A DNA stretch of 64,000 nucleotides. Source: Thiohalophilus sp046483665. GTDB taxonomy: Bacteria > Pseudomonadota > Gammaproteobacteria > UBA6429 > Thiohalophilaceae. Position numbers and translations under genes: made by a program. Shown here in pieces: positions 1 through 8,234 of the stretch (within the stretch, counting starts at the first letter, position 1; each line of letters begins with the position of its first letter). The notes under the pieces are model-generated. The model was not told the DNA's origin and searched no databases. It saw nothing but the letters and a program-made list of their open reading frames with translations. The stretch is taken from positions 62,001 to 126,000 of the forward strand of contig NZ_JAWOCR010000007.1 in NCBI RefSeq assembly GCF_046483665.1, given 5' to 3'.

Positions 1-545
1 TCAAAAGCGGTCTCAAGATTATGCTCGACGGAGACCCCTGTACGATTATCGAAAACGAGTTCGTCAAACCCGGCAAGGGGCAGGCCTTCAACCGGGTCAA
101 GATCCGCAACCTGCTGACCGGCCGGGTGCTGGAAAAAACCTTCAAGTCGGGTGATTCGGTCGAGGCGGCCGATGTCATGGATACTGATATGCAGTATCTG
201 TATAACGATGGCGAGGCCTGGCATTTCATGCACCCTGAAACCTTCGAGCAGGTCGCCGCGGATGAAAAGGCCGTGGGTGATGCCGCCAAGTGGCTCAAGG
301 AACAGGACGTTTGCACCGTGACCCTGTGGAACGGTAATCCCATCAGTGTCATGCCACCCAACCACGTGGTGCTGACCATTGCCCAGACCGATCCCGGCGT
401 CAAGGGCGACACCGCCAGCGGTGGCGGCAAACCGGCCACTACCGATACCGGCGCGGTGGTACGGGTCCCGCTGTTCATCGAGGAAGGCGAACAGATCAAG
501 GTGGATACCCGCAAAGGGGAATACGTCGGTCGCGTGAAGGAGTGA
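1..545 (+). CDS. efp: Elongation factor P (5' end truncated by window)
   Basis: Translation factor that enters the ribosomal E site and rescues stalling at polyproline stretches. The frame is open to the window edge and reads KSGLKIMLDGDP, which aligns with E. coli EF-P residues 10-21, so about nine N-terminal residues lie outside the window. The internal ATG at 21 corresponds to Met16 and is not the start. The KOW-like N-domain has the loop EFVKPGKGQAF with the lysine equivalent to E. coli Lys34, the site of beta-lysylation. Two OB-type domains follow, ending in the conserved VDTRKGEYVGRVKE. The next gene, 10 nt downstream, is the modifying enzyme EpmA, so substrate and modifier are co-transcribed. 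EpmB is not in the window. Confidence 0.97.
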   Translation, partial: KSGLKIMLDGDPCTIIENEFVKPGKGQAFNRVKIRNLLTGRVLEKTFKSGDSVEAADVMDTDMQYLYNDGEAWHFMHPETFEQVAADEKAVGDAAKWLKEQDVCTVTLWNGNPISVMPPNHVVLTIAQTDPGVKGDTASGGGKPATTDTGAVVRVPLFIEEGEQIKVDTRKGEYVGRVKE

Positions 546-555
546 TCCTTAATCC

Positions 556-1524
556 ATGAGCACGGACTGGCGACCGGGTGCCGATGTCGCGGTCCTGCAA
601 AAGCGGGCCCGCATGCTGCAACAGCTGCGGACCTTTTTTGCGCAACGCGATGTGCTGGAGGTCGAGACACCAATCCTGCAACACCAGGCCGTGACCGATG
701 TGCACATCGACAGTCTACGCGTTCCGCTGGACGGTGCGGACGGTTATCTGCACACCTCCCCCGAATACCCGATGAAACGGTTATTGGCCGTCGGCAGCGG
801 GCCCATCTATCAGGTCTGCAAGGTGTTTCGCGCCGGCGAGGCCGGTCGTCGCCACAATCCCGAATTCACGCTGCTCGAATGGTACCGGCCGGGGTTCGAT
901 CATCACGCGCTGATGCACGAACTGGAACAGCTGGTCAGAGTCTTGCTGGCCGATGCCTGCTCGCTGGATGAAACCTGCAAGTTCAGCTATCGCGATCTCT
1001 TTCACCATTATCTGCAACGGGATCCCTTTACCTGCTCGGTCGCGGAGTTGCAGCAACTCGCCCGGCAACAGCATATCGATATCGTGAGTAATGAGGTGAT
1101 GGATCGTGACAGCTGGCTGGACCTGTTACTCACCCACGCGATCGAACCGCAACTGCCCGCCAACCGGCCGGTCTTCATTTATGACTATCCCGCCAGCCAG
1201 AGCGCATTGGCCCGCCTGCAGCAACAGGACAACATCACCGTCGCCAGCCGCTTCGAGCTGTACCTCAACGGCCTGGAACTGGCCAACGGTTATCATGAGT
1301 TACAGGACCCGGCCGAACAGCGCCAGCGCTTCGAACACGATCAGCGGCAACGCCGGCAACAGGGACGCTTTGTGTCCGGGCTGGATGAAAAATTTCTCGC
1401 CGCCCTGGAACACGGCCTGCCCGATTGCGCCGGCGTCGCCCTGGGGCTCGATCGATTACTCATGCTTGCCTGCGGGAAAGACGACATCCGCGACGTGCTC
1501 AGCTTCAGCATTGAACGTGCTTAG
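556..1524 (+). CDS. epmA: EF-P (R)-beta-lysine ligase EpmA
   Basis: Attaches (R)-beta-lysine to the conserved loop lysine of EF-P. It is a lysyl-tRNA synthetase paralogue made of the class II catalytic domain alone (322 aa; E. coli 325), with no anticodon-binding domain. Visible motifs are the motif 2 stretch FRAGEAGRRHNPEFTLLEWY near residues 92-111 and the motif 3 stretch GVALGLDRLLML near the C-terminus. The gene starts 10 nt after efp and shares its operon. The lysine EpmA would modify is present in the neighbouring EF-P. Confidence 0.95.
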   Translation: MSTDWRPGADVAVLQKRARMLQQLRTFFAQRDVLEVETPILQHQAVTDVHIDSLRVPLDGADGYLHTSPEYPMKRLLAVGSGPIYQVCKVFRAGEAGRRHNPEFTLLEWYRPGFDHHALMHELEQLVRVLLADACSLDETCKFSYRDLFHHYLQRDPFTCSVAELQQLARQQHIDIVSNEVMDRDSWLDLLLTHAIEPQLPANRPVFIYDYPASQSALARLQQQDNITVASRFELYLNGLELANGYHELQDPAEQRQRFEHDQRQRRQQGRFVSGLDEKFLAALEHGLPDCAGVALGLDRLLMLACGKDDIRDVLSFSIERA

Positions 1525-1541
1525 TTAGAGTCATGTCATAA

Positions 1542-1755
1542 ACGCGGAGGTCGCAGAGGCGCGGAGTCGCGGAGAAAAATTATTGTGTTTCCTGCTAAAT
1601 GAAAGTACAGACGAAGCGGAGATAGTTTTATCACAAACGTAACAGGGGTTTTGCCACTTGCTTTATTAATTGCTTACTTTATTTATTTGGAAGCCGGCAG
1701 GTAAGTCCGGAAAAATAATTCGATTTTCTCTGCGCCTCCGCGTCCTCCGCGTTAT
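1542..1755. repeat. Facing pair of 8-bp-period CGCAGAGG-type arrays
   Basis: The gap between convergent epmA and psd holds a left array (1542-1574: acgcggag, tcgcagag, gcgcggag, tcgcggag) and a right array (1728-1752: ctctgcgc, ctccgcgt, ctccgcgt) in inverted orientation. The roughly 150 bp between the arms is AT-rich and has no credible gene. The arms could pair in RNA read from either strand. The same word family recurs at 18171-18245, 31586-31790, 44081-44118, 55081-55113 and 57913-57951. Confidence 0.8.
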
Positions 1756-1765
1756 TTCCAGCGAC

Positions 1766-2656
1766 CTAGCTATTTGCACAGGAACCGAGAAGCTGCCCCA
1801 TCTGCACGTGGCCCTCGGCGGCGATCTGGTCGCTGAAGGTTACTGCGTCCTTGCCGAACAGCAGGATTACCGTGGAGCCCATGTTGAAGCGGCCCATTTC
1901 TTCGCCCTGTTGCAGGTGTATGGGGTGCTGGCGGTAATCCCAATGCTGCACGGTTTTGCCGCGCGGCGGGGTGATGGTGCCATGCCAGAGGGTGTCGATG
2001 CTGGCGACGAAGATAGCGCCGACGAGGATCATGGCCATGGGGCCGGCGTCGGTGTCGAACAGGCAAATCACCCGCTCGTTGCGGGCAAAGAGATCCGGCA
2101 CCCGGCTGACCGTGGTCGGGTTGACACTGAACAGCCGTCCCGGAACATAGATCATCTCGCGCAGGGTACCGGACAGCGGCATGTGGATCCGGTGGTAATC
2201 ACGCGGAGATAAGTACAGCGTGGCGAAGGAGCCATCTTGAAAGGTTCGTACCGCCTCGCTGTAATCCGCCAGCAGGTGGGACAGTGAATAGCGATGGCCC
2301 TTGGCCTGAAACAGGGTCTCGTATTCCAGTCGGCCCAGCTGGCTGACCGTGCCATCGACCGGACAGATGACATTCCCCTCACCGACGGCCAGCGGCCGGG
2401 CGTCGGCGGCCAGGGCCCGGGTGAAAAAGTGATTGAAGTCGGGATAGGCGTTCGGATCGGGTTGTTGCGCTTCGCTCATGTCGACCCGGAACAGGCGAAT
2501 GAATTGCCGGATGAAAAAGTTCTTCAACCAGCCAATACGAATCCGTGTCAGGCGCCACATCAGGTGCGAGAGCAGGTGATGGGGCAGCGCATATTGCAGG
2601 GCCACAAAGGCGGCCTGTTGTGCGCGGCGCACCAGTGTCAGGGGAAAAAAGGCCAT
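1766..2656 (-). CDS. psd: Phosphatidylserine decarboxylase proenzyme
   Basis: Converts phosphatidylserine to phosphatidylethanolamine at the inner membrane. The proenzyme self-cleaves to make a pyruvoyl prosthetic group. The cleavage site reads NMGSTVILLF (Gly260-Ser261), a variant of the usual LGST motif. The likely processing triad is Asp101 (CPVDGT), His158 (YHRIHMP) and Ser261. Length is 296 aa, normal for proteobacterial Psd. It is the last gene of a minus-strand operon with SCO1 and PCuAC. It starts 4 nt after the PCuAC stop with no good Shine-Dalgarno, so translation is probably coupled. Confidence 0.95.
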   Translation of the reverse strand: MAFFPLTLVRRAQQAAFVALQYALPHHLLSHLMWRLTRIRIGWLKNFFIRQFIRLFRVDMSEAQQPDPNAYPDFNHFFTRALAADARPLAVGEGNVICPVDGTVSQLGRLEYETLFQAKGHRYSLSHLLADYSEAVRTFQDGSFATLYLSPRDYHRIHMPLSGTLREMIYVPGRLFSVNPTTVSRVPDLFARNERVICLFDTDAGPMAMILVGAIFVASIDTLWHGTITPPRGKTVQHWDYRQHPIHLQQGEEMGRFNMGSTVILLFGKDAVTFSDQIAAEGHVQMGQLLGSCANS

Positions 2657-2660
2657 CGTT

Positions 2661-3140
2661 TCAATGGTGATGGTGTTGATGGTTGTCAGGTTGCTGATCC
2701 CGCGCTGACTGGGGTTTGACCTCGAAGTTTACCGGGATGGATTCGCCGCTGGCGGTTTCAAAGGTTACTTCCAGGGTTTCCCCTTGCTTGATGGCTCGCC
2801 GGGGTTTCATCAGCATCATGTGCAGGCTGCCCGGTTTCAGTTCCACCTGCCCGCCGGCGGGGATGGTCAGACGCTCCTGTTCAATCATGCGCATCATGCC
2901 ATCACGCTCGACCATGTCATGAATTTCCACCCTGGAAAAGTCGGGGCAACGGGCACCGGTGAGCGTGACATCCTCGCTGCCATCATTGCTGATCCGGACA
3001 TAACCGGCCATCACCGGTGCAACCGGCGGTGCCTCGGGGGACCAGGCATTTTCAAAGGTGAGAGTTTGTGCGATGGCCATACCCGGAGCCAGGCTCGCGG
3101 CCAGCAAGGCGAACATCAAAAGCGGGCGAACTCGCAACAT
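2661..3140 (-). CDS. Periplasmic copper chaperone PCuAC-family protein
   Basis: Likely periplasmic Cu(I) chaperone feeding cytochrome oxidase CuA assembly. The start at 3140 is preferred over an upstream in-frame ATG (3203). It gives a clean signal peptide (MLRVRPLLMFALLAASLAPG...) and has GGAG at a good distance. The family copper ligand pattern is visible: His and Met in VEIHDMVERDGMMRM, then GSLHMMLMKP further on. The C-terminus is His-rich (HQHHHH), a plausible extra metal site. It lies 4 nt downstream of the SCO1-like gene, a classic PCuAC-SCO pairing. Confidence 0.88.
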   Translation of the reverse strand: MLRVRPLLMFALLAASLAPGMAIAQTLTFENAWSPEAPPVAPVMAGYVRISNDGSEDVTLTGARCPDFSRVEIHDMVERDGMMRMIEQERLTIPAGGQVELKPGSLHMMLMKPRRAIKQGETLEVTFETASGESIPVNFEVKPQSARDQQPDNHQHHHH

Positions 3141-3144
3141 GATT

Positions 3145-3801
3145 TTAATCTCCGTAATAGTCTGTGATGATCTGGTAATTACGCGCCATGGTGGTGGAAT
3201 CATGGGGCGGGGAGAGCACGGCGCGCATGCGGCCCTGCGGATCGATGAGCAGTACCTGGCCGCTGTGGTTCACGGTGTAGTCGAGCGGGTTGTCACTCTT
3301 TTTGTCGTCGTAACCGTATAACACGCCAAGCTGGCCGGTCAGATTATCGATTTGATCCAGTTCGCCCGTCACACCGACGAATGAGGGATCGAAATAGGTC
3401 ACGTACTGCCTCAGCGTATCCAGGCTGTCACGATCCGGGTCGACCGAGACAAAAAACAGTTGCGGATGACCCGGTTCACCCGGTTCGGTGGGCAGTTTTT
3501 GCCAGAGGCTTTTCATGGTATGCAGGGTCGCCGGGCAGATATCGGGGCAATTGGTAAAGCCGAAAAACAGAAAACTCCACTGGCCTTCCAGTTGCGCCAG
3601 ACCAAATGGCTGCCCGTGATGATCCTGCAGGGCAAATGGCTGAAGCTGGCGCGCCTCGGGCAGCACTGTCGCTTCCATATTGTCGGGAATGCCGCTTCGC
3701 TGCTCCTGCAGGGAGAGCCAGATACCCAGCCAGACAGCGATGACGGCCACCAGGGCGATGAGGGGATAACTGACGAACTTGGGAATTCGGGTATCAGACA
3801 T
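3145..3801 (-). CDS. SCO1/SenC family copper-binding thioredoxin-fold protein
   Basis: Membrane-anchored copper or redox chaperone for cytochrome c oxidase CuA maturation. A TM segment spans about residues 13-30. The thioredoxin-like domain carries the copper-binding TNCPDICP motif (Cys85, Cys89) and the conserved histidine (His179, in VNHSGQVLLID). Length (218 aa) is typical. It is first in the SCO-PCuAC-psd operon and diverges from the LexA-like gene across 145 bp. Confidence 0.9.
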   Translation of the reverse strand: MSDTRIPKFVSYPLIALVAVIAVWLGIWLSLQEQRSGIPDNMEATVLPEARQLQPFALQDHHGQPFGLAQLEGQWSFLFFGFTNCPDICPATLHTMKSLWQKLPTEPGEPGHPQLFFVSVDPDRDSLDTLRQYVTYFDPSFVGVTGELDQIDNLTGQLGVLYGYDDKKSDNPLDYTVNHSGQVLLIDPQGRMRAVLSPPHDSTTMARNYQIITDYYGD

Positions 3802-3917
3802 AGCGGTATTATCTCATGAATCAGTGAGCAACAGGACCCTGCATTAGGCTGTGGCGAAGGAAGAAGGTTCCGAAGTCGGGCTGTGAGGTTTGAATATTTT
3901 GTTTATCCCGGCTAAGG

Positions 3918-3934
3918 TTAGGAAAAATACCTAA
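3918..3934 (+). promoter_or_regulatory. Palindrome TTAGG-N7-CCTAA upstream of LexA-like gene
   Basis: A perfect 5-bp inverted repeat with a 7-bp AT-rich centre lies 13 nt before the ATG of the LexA-like gene. It sits just downstream of a possible promoter (TTGAAT at 3890, weak TAAGGT at 3913, 17-bp spacing). It could be an operator or a 5'-UTR element. It does not match the CTGT-N8-ACAG LexA box of gammaproteobacteria. Confidence 0.3.
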
Positions 3935-3946
3935 GGAATTACCTCA

Positions 3947-4411
3947 ATGTCAAATATTAACTATCTGATTCCCAAGAAGGAACGTCCAGTCTGGAGTCCG
4001 CAGCTCGAAGCCCTGGATATATTTGCTGACGACATGCTGAGTATTCCTCTGCTGGGCGAGGTGACCGCCGGGCGGCCCATGGACCTGTGCGAGCAGGACG
4101 AGCGGATTTCGGTCCCGGCCAACATGGTGCGTCGCAATACTTACGCTTTGCGGGTACGCGGCCATTCGATGATCGACGACAATATCGAGGACGGCGATGT
4201 CATCGTGATCGAAAAGCGCGAGACTGCCGAAAACGGTCAGACTGTGGTGGCCATGATTAACGGCGAGAGCGTGACATTAAAAAAATTCTACGTCGAGCAT
4301 GACGGTATTCGCCTGCAACCGGCCAATCCCGATATGGAGCCAATTTATCTCAAGAACCAGGATGTGCAGATTCTGGGGATCGTCTCGGGAGTCATCCGTT
4401 CGGCCGACTGA
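3947..4411 (+). CDS. LexA/UmuD-type S24 peptidase lacking an HTH domain
   Basis: The 154-aa protein consists of the LexA-type autoproteolysis domain behind about 30 non-HTH residues. Cleavage-site-like EVTAGRP places Ala41-Gly42 where LexA is cut. The catalytic pair is Ser74 (RGHSMIDD) and Lys112 (ESVTLKKFY). The catalytic domain looks closer to LexA than to UmuD (GVIRSAD end), yet no winged helix precedes it. AAGGA lies 9 nt before the ATG. The next gene, a Mut7-C protein, starts 3 nt after the stop, so the two probably form an operon. It may be a stress-sensing protease or dimer-forming regulator; the function is unknown. Confidence 0.85.
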   Translation: MSNINYLIPKKERPVWSPQLEALDIFADDMLSIPLLGEVTAGRPMDLCEQDERISVPANMVRRNTYALRVRGHSMIDDNIEDGDVIVIEKRETAENGQTVVAMINGESVTLKKFYVEHDGIRLQPANPDMEPIYLKNQDVQILGIVSGVIRSAD

Positions 4412-4414
4412 GCA

Positions 4415-4903
4415 GTGGCGGTGAAATTTCTCTGTGATGAAATGTTGCAACGGCTTGGTAGCTGGTTGCGGGCCGCCGGTTACGACACGCTGATTGAAAA
4501 TGATGGCCGCGACGACTATGAATTGCTGCGCGAGGCCATCGCTGAACAGCGCCAACTCCTCACCCGCGATCGCAAATTGCTCGAATACCGCCGCGCCCCC
4601 GGCCATGTGATCTTGCTGGAAGGTAATAACCTTGAAGAATGTGCCGCCAGTCTTTCCCGGCAGCTACCCATCGACTGGCTCTATCGCCCCTTTACCCGTT
4701 GTCTGGTCTGCAATACCGTGCTGCGCCCGGCGAATGAGCCCCGTCAGCTCGAGATGCCCGCGGATGTGCGCGGCCAGGCCGGCACGCTATACTGTCCCAC
4801 CTGTAACAAGGTCTACTGGGAAGGGAGTCACGTGCGGCGCATGCGCCATCGCCTCAAACAATGGCAACAAACATTGGGGGCTCCCGCCCGGGCAAACGTC
4901 TAG
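4415..4903 (+). CDS. Mut7-C RNase-domain protein with zinc ribbon
   Basis: Matches the Mut7-C (DUF82) family, a PIN-like putative RNase fused to a zinc ribbon. The acidic residues expected of the nuclease fold are Asp8 (FLCDEM), Asp33/34 (GRDDYELL) and Asp52 (LLTRDRKLL). The zinc ribbon is Cys96-x2-Cys99 and Cys127-x2-Cys130. The start is GTG, 3 nt after the LexA-like stop. RNase activity is inferred from the fold; substrates are unknown. Confidence 0.85.
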   Translation: MAVKFLCDEMLQRLGSWLRAAGYDTLIENDGRDDYELLREAIAEQRQLLTRDRKLLEYRRAPGHVILLEGNNLEECAASLSRQLPIDWLYRPFTRCLVCNTVLRPANEPRQLEMPADVRGQAGTLYCPTCNKVYWEGSHVRRMRHRLKQWQQTLGAPARANV

Positions 4904-5032
4904 CTGGAGCATTTCTGTCTCCCGGCGTTAATCCGCCCGGGACAAGCCGCCGCAAACCTTTTATACTGGAGTTTTTTACTCGGATATCAACCTTCCGCGG
5001 AGCTTCCCGGAGCAAAAGAACAGGTATTGTTT

Positions 5033-6223
5033 ATGAAATCATTCATTCCTCCCCACCGGACCCTGATGGGCCCGGGTCCTTCCGATGTCAGTCCGCGGGT
5101 CCTGGAAGCCCTGGGTCGGCCGACCATCGGCCATCTCGATCCTGCTTTCATCGGCATGATGGAAGAGATGAAAGAACTGCTGCAGTACGCTTTTGCGACC
5201 AAAAATGAACTCACCTTTCCGGTCTCCGCGCCCGGCTCGGCCGGCATGGAGACCTGCTTCGTCAACCTGGTGGAGCCGGGTGACAAGGTGATCGTTTGCC
5301 AGAACGGCGTGTTCGGCGGGCGCATGAAGGAGAACGTCGAGCGCTGCGGCGCGACGGCCGTCATGGTCGAGGACGAGTGGGGCACCGTGGTCGATTCGCA
5401 AAAAGTCGAAGCGGCCCTGAAGGCGAATCCCGATGCCAAGATACTGGCCTTCGTGCATGCCGAAACATCCACCGGCGCCCAGTCCGATGCCAGGACCCTG
5501 TGCGATCTGGCCCGCCAGCATGATTGTCTGACCATCGTCGATGCAGTCACCTCGCTGGGTGGTTCCCCGCTGAAGGTGGATGAGTGGGGCATCGATGCCA
5601 TCTATTCCGGCACCCAGAAATGCCTCTCCGCACCGCCGGGACTGTCGCCGGTCAGCTTCAGCGAGCGCGCGGCCGAGGTCGTGAAAAACCGCAAGACGAA
5701 GGTCCAGAGCTGGTTCCTCGATCTCAGCCTGGTGATGGGTTACTGGGGCGGTGGCGGCAAGCGCGCCTACCATCATACCGCGCCGATCAATAATCTTTAC
5801 GGTCTGCACGAAGCGCTGCTGATCCTGCACGAAGAAGGCCTGGAAAACGCCTGGGCTCGCCATCAGCATCATCATCAGGCGCTCAAGGCCGGCCTGGAAG
5901 CGATGGGCATGAGCTTCGTGGTCAAAGAAGGCGATCGCTTGCCGCAGCTTAATGCCGTCACCATTCCCGAAGGCGTGGATGATGCCGAAGTGCGTTCCAT
6001 CCTGCTGAACGATTACAACCTGGAAATCGGTGCCGGGCTCGGCAACCTGGCCGGCAAGGTCTGGCGTATCGGCCTGATGGGCCACGCCAGCAACCCGGCC
6101 AACATCGAGTACTGTCTCAACTCGCTGGACGAAGTCCTGAGCAAGATGAACGCGCCGATCAAAAGCGGCGTGGCCGTACCGGCGGCCAAAGCCGTGCTGG
6201 AAGGCGCCGCGCAAGCCAGTTAA
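5033..6223 (+). CDS. Class V aminotransferase, alanine-glyoxylate / serine-pyruvate type
   Basis: PLP-dependent transaminase of the AGT/SPT group. It probably converts glyoxylate to glycine, or links serine and pyruvate. The N-terminus MKSFIPPHRTLMGPGPSDVS carries the family GPGP motif. The PLP lysine is Lys196 in SGTQKCLSAPPG, and the cofactor aspartate is Asp170 in IVDAVTS. ATG 5033 is preferred over an in-frame TTG 6 nt upstream. It appears monocistronic: a TATACT-like -10 lies near 4968 and a strong terminator follows. Exact substrate pair is not decidable here. Confidence 0.88.
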   Translation: MKSFIPPHRTLMGPGPSDVSPRVLEALGRPTIGHLDPAFIGMMEEMKELLQYAFATKNELTFPVSAPGSAGMETCFVNLVEPGDKVIVCQNGVFGGRMKENVERCGATAVMVEDEWGTVVDSQKVEAALKANPDAKILAFVHAETSTGAQSDARTLCDLARQHDCLTIVDAVTSLGGSPLKVDEWGIDAIYSGTQKCLSAPPGLSPVSFSERAAEVVKNRKTKVQSWFLDLSLVMGYWGGGGKRAYHHTAPINNLYGLHEALLILHEEGLENAWARHQHHHQALKAGLEAMGMSFVVKEGDRLPQLNAVTIPEGVDDAEVRSILLNDYNLEIGAGLGNLAGKVWRIGLMGHASNPANIEYCLNSLDEVLSKMNAPIKSGVAVPAAKAVLEGAAQAS

Positions 6224-6244
6224 TGATTGGTTTAACGAAACAGA

Positions 6245-6273
6245 AAAAGGGCGATACTATGTCGCCCTTTTTT
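6245..6273 (+). terminator. Rho-independent terminator after the aminotransferase
   Basis: Perfect 10-bp stem AAAAGGGCGA / TCGCCCTTTT with a 7-nt loop, followed by further Ts. It separates the aminotransferase from the convergent tsdA and is the only convergent junction here without short-period repeats. Confidence 0.9.
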
Positions 6274-6352
6274 GTGTGGCCACGGGATGTCGATAATCCG
6301 CTGTATGTTATCGCATTCATCCGTCCGGCAAGTTCGCCGGGCCGATAAGCGG

Positions 6353-7270
6353 TTATTCAAACGGGTTGGGGTAGGCCTGACTACCCAGCACCGCCTCGTT
6401 GATCTTGTCCCCGTAATAACACTGGTGGCTGTGATAGGTCTGGTCAGTCGCTTTGAGGTCCCCTGTATTGCGCGGATCCTGCGGGCGTTCGTGGCTGTTG
6501 ATGTAGGCGGCTACATCCCAGGCTTCCTGCTCGCTCAGACTATAGGGCTTGCCCAGCGGCATGTTGGCATGAATAAAACTGGCCGCGGTATTGACGCGGT
6601 GCATGCCGGCGCCCCAGTTGAAGGAGTCCTCGCCCCACAGCGGGGGAAAGACGTACTCGCCCTCGCTCTTGCGACCCTCGCCGTCATCGGCATGACAAAT
6701 GGTGCACTGGGCCTGGTAGACCTGCCGGCCGCGGCGGATGTCCGCTGTCTTGTCCGGCGGGTCGAGCTTCGGGTAGCCTCGGCCGGCCAGAGCTACCCCA
6801 GTGGGGGCGCCCCTGGCCAGCCAGTAATGGTAGGTGAGCAGGGCGGTTAGCTCCTCGCTGCCGGACGGCGGCGGTTTGCCGTTCATACTGTAGCGAAAGC
6901 AGCCCTGGATGCGTTCTTCCAGTGTGTTGACCCGATCGTTCTTGCTTCGATAGGCGGGATACATGGTATAGGCGGCCCACAGCGGCGCCGAGTCGGCACG
7001 GCGACCCGCATTCACGTGACAGTTAACGCAGTTCAGGCCGTTCCCCACGTACTTGCCGCGCAACTGCCGGGTATCGATAAACAGATCGCGGCCGCGGCGT
7101 ACCATGTCACCAAACTGATCGTCAGGGATGGCCGATTCGGGCGGTGGGGTGAACCGGGGGGCCTCACCCGGTGTGTCGGGAAGCTCGAGCTGGTAATCCC
7201 GCTCCTGTTCAGCACTTGCCCCGCTCAACAGCAGCAGGCTGCTCACCAATAGAATAAACGTGTATTTCAT
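6353..7270 (-). CDS. tsdA: Diheme c-type cytochrome, TsdA-like thiosulfate dehydrogenase
   Basis: Periplasmic diheme cytochrome predicted to oxidise thiosulfate to tetrathionate. A signal peptide (residues 1-20) is followed by heme sites CVNCH (81-85) and CTICH (189-193). The IQGCFRYSMNGKPPP segment places Cys124 where TsdA enzymes use a cysteine as the unusual His/Cys ligand of heme 1. Met237 in ANMPLG is a candidate ligand of heme 2. Length is 305 aa. Its ATG overlaps the stop of the upstream c4-like cytochrome by 4 nt, the TsdB-TsdA arrangement known from other sulfur oxidisers. The assignment is by motif and context, and the reaction direction is not knowable here. Confidence 0.82.
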   Translation of the reverse strand: MKYTFILLVSSLLLLSGASAEQERDYQLELPDTPGEAPRFTPPPESAIPDDQFGDMVRRGRDLFIDTRQLRGKYVGNGLNCVNCHVNAGRRADSAPLWAAYTMYPAYRSKNDRVNTLEERIQGCFRYSMNGKPPPSGSEELTALLTYHYWLARGAPTGVALAGRGYPKLDPPDKTADIRRGRQVYQAQCTICHADDGEGRKSEGEYVFPPLWGEDSFNWGAGMHRVNTAASFIHANMPLGKPYSLSEQEAWDVAAYINSHERPQDPRNTGDLKATDQTYHSHQCYYGDKINEAVLGSQAYPNPFE

Positions 7271-7917
7271 CGGTCGGCTCCGGTATCAGGCTGAACGGGG
7301 ACAGTGGCGAAATAATCAGCGACCGCCTGGATTTGTTCGTCGCTCAACCGCTTCGCCACGACTTTCATTAAATCGTTCGTATCATTGTTGCGTGTCCCTT
7401 CGCGCCAGGCCTGAAGTTGCGCCCTTATATAACTGGCATGTTGTCCGGCCACAGCAGGAAAGGCCGGGGCCACGCCGCGCCCGCCGGGTCCGTGACAACT
7501 GACACAGGCGGGAATCGTGTTTTCCCAGTCACCCCGTAGTGCCAGGGTTCGTCCAGCGGCGTTGTCTTTCTCCTTTGCCGTATCACCGGCGAGATCGAGG
7601 CTGGCATAATAGGCTGCCACGTCCCGACTCGCCGCGTCATCCAGTGCGGCAGCGATCGGGTTCATCGTGGGATTGGTGCGCGAACCTTCACGATAATCCC
7701 GTAGCTGTTTAGCAAGATAGTCGACATTCAAGCCGGCCAGACGCGGAAATCCCGCCGGAGCATTGCCCTCGCCACTGGCGCCGTGACAAGCGACACAAGC
7801 CGTGGCGCCCTGGTCGTTGCCCTGAAGGGCGAGTCGCTTGCCGGCGTCTATATCACCGGCGGCCATTGCGACAGGTGATAAAGCTGATAACAGGGGAATG
7901 ATCAGCCGGAGTTTCAT
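7267..7917 (-). CDS. tsdB: Diheme cytochrome c4-like protein, TsdB-like electron acceptor
   Basis: Periplasmic electron carrier with two class I cytochrome c domains: CVACH at residues 41-45 and CVSCH at 138-142, each followed by a c4-type GxGG/GEG stretch. The start at 7917 gives the signal peptide MKLRLIIPLLSALSPVAMAA with AAGGA about 10 nt upstream. An upstream in-frame ATG at 8025 would add 36 residues with no secretion signal. It overlaps tsdA by 4 nt, so it probably accepts electrons from TsdA and passes them to a terminal oxidase. Confidence 0.8.
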   Translation of the reverse strand: MKLRLIIPLLSALSPVAMAAGDIDAGKRLALQGNDQGATACVACHGASGEGNAPAGFPRLAGLNVDYLAKQLRDYREGSRTNPTMNPIAAALDDAASRDVAAYYASLDLAGDTAKEKDNAAGRTLALRGDWENTIPACVSCHGPGGRGVAPAFPAVAGQHASYIRAQLQAWREGTRNNDTNDLMKVVAKRLSDEQIQAVADYFATVPVQPDTGADR

Positions 7918-8234
7918 CAGTTTGTTAATCCTTGTAGCATTTAATGCTGCTGGTTGTTGAGCACTGAAGAGAGGTTCCGAACCCCGGGAATATTGTGAGC
8001 TTTGTGAGATGTGTCGTAACTTCAAGGGTATTCGGATTGCTTGTTTGGCGAACGGCGATGGTCATTCGCCAAAGTATAGACACCCTGCCTTCAGGATGTC
8101 GATGTAAACCCGTGGTTGTCTTGGCATTGCCCGAGCGGGGAGTCGGGGGAGAGAATCAGCTCCGGATTGAGGGAAACTTCCCTGAAGGCATTCACCGGAT
8201 TATATATTCTGATTCAATTACGCTATGTTCGTTT
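7918..8234. other. 317-bp intergenic region upstream of tsdB
   Basis: No convincing coding sequence. It contains TTGGCGAA / TTCGCCAA (8043-8072) and a perfect 10-bp inverted repeat TGCCTTCAGG / CCTGAAGGCA (about 8089-8098 and 8180-8189). These could be regulatory structures between the ppsA transcript end and tsdB. Confidence 0.4.

Noticed and set aside
3918..3934. Classical LexA box upstream of the LexA-like gene
   Set aside because: The palindrome TTAGG-N7-CCTAA does not match CTGT-N8-ACAG, so only a generic operator label is justified.
5039..6214. Long minus-strand open frame antisense to the aminotransferase
   Set aside because: Shadow of a complete class V aminotransferase; no domain or start signal.
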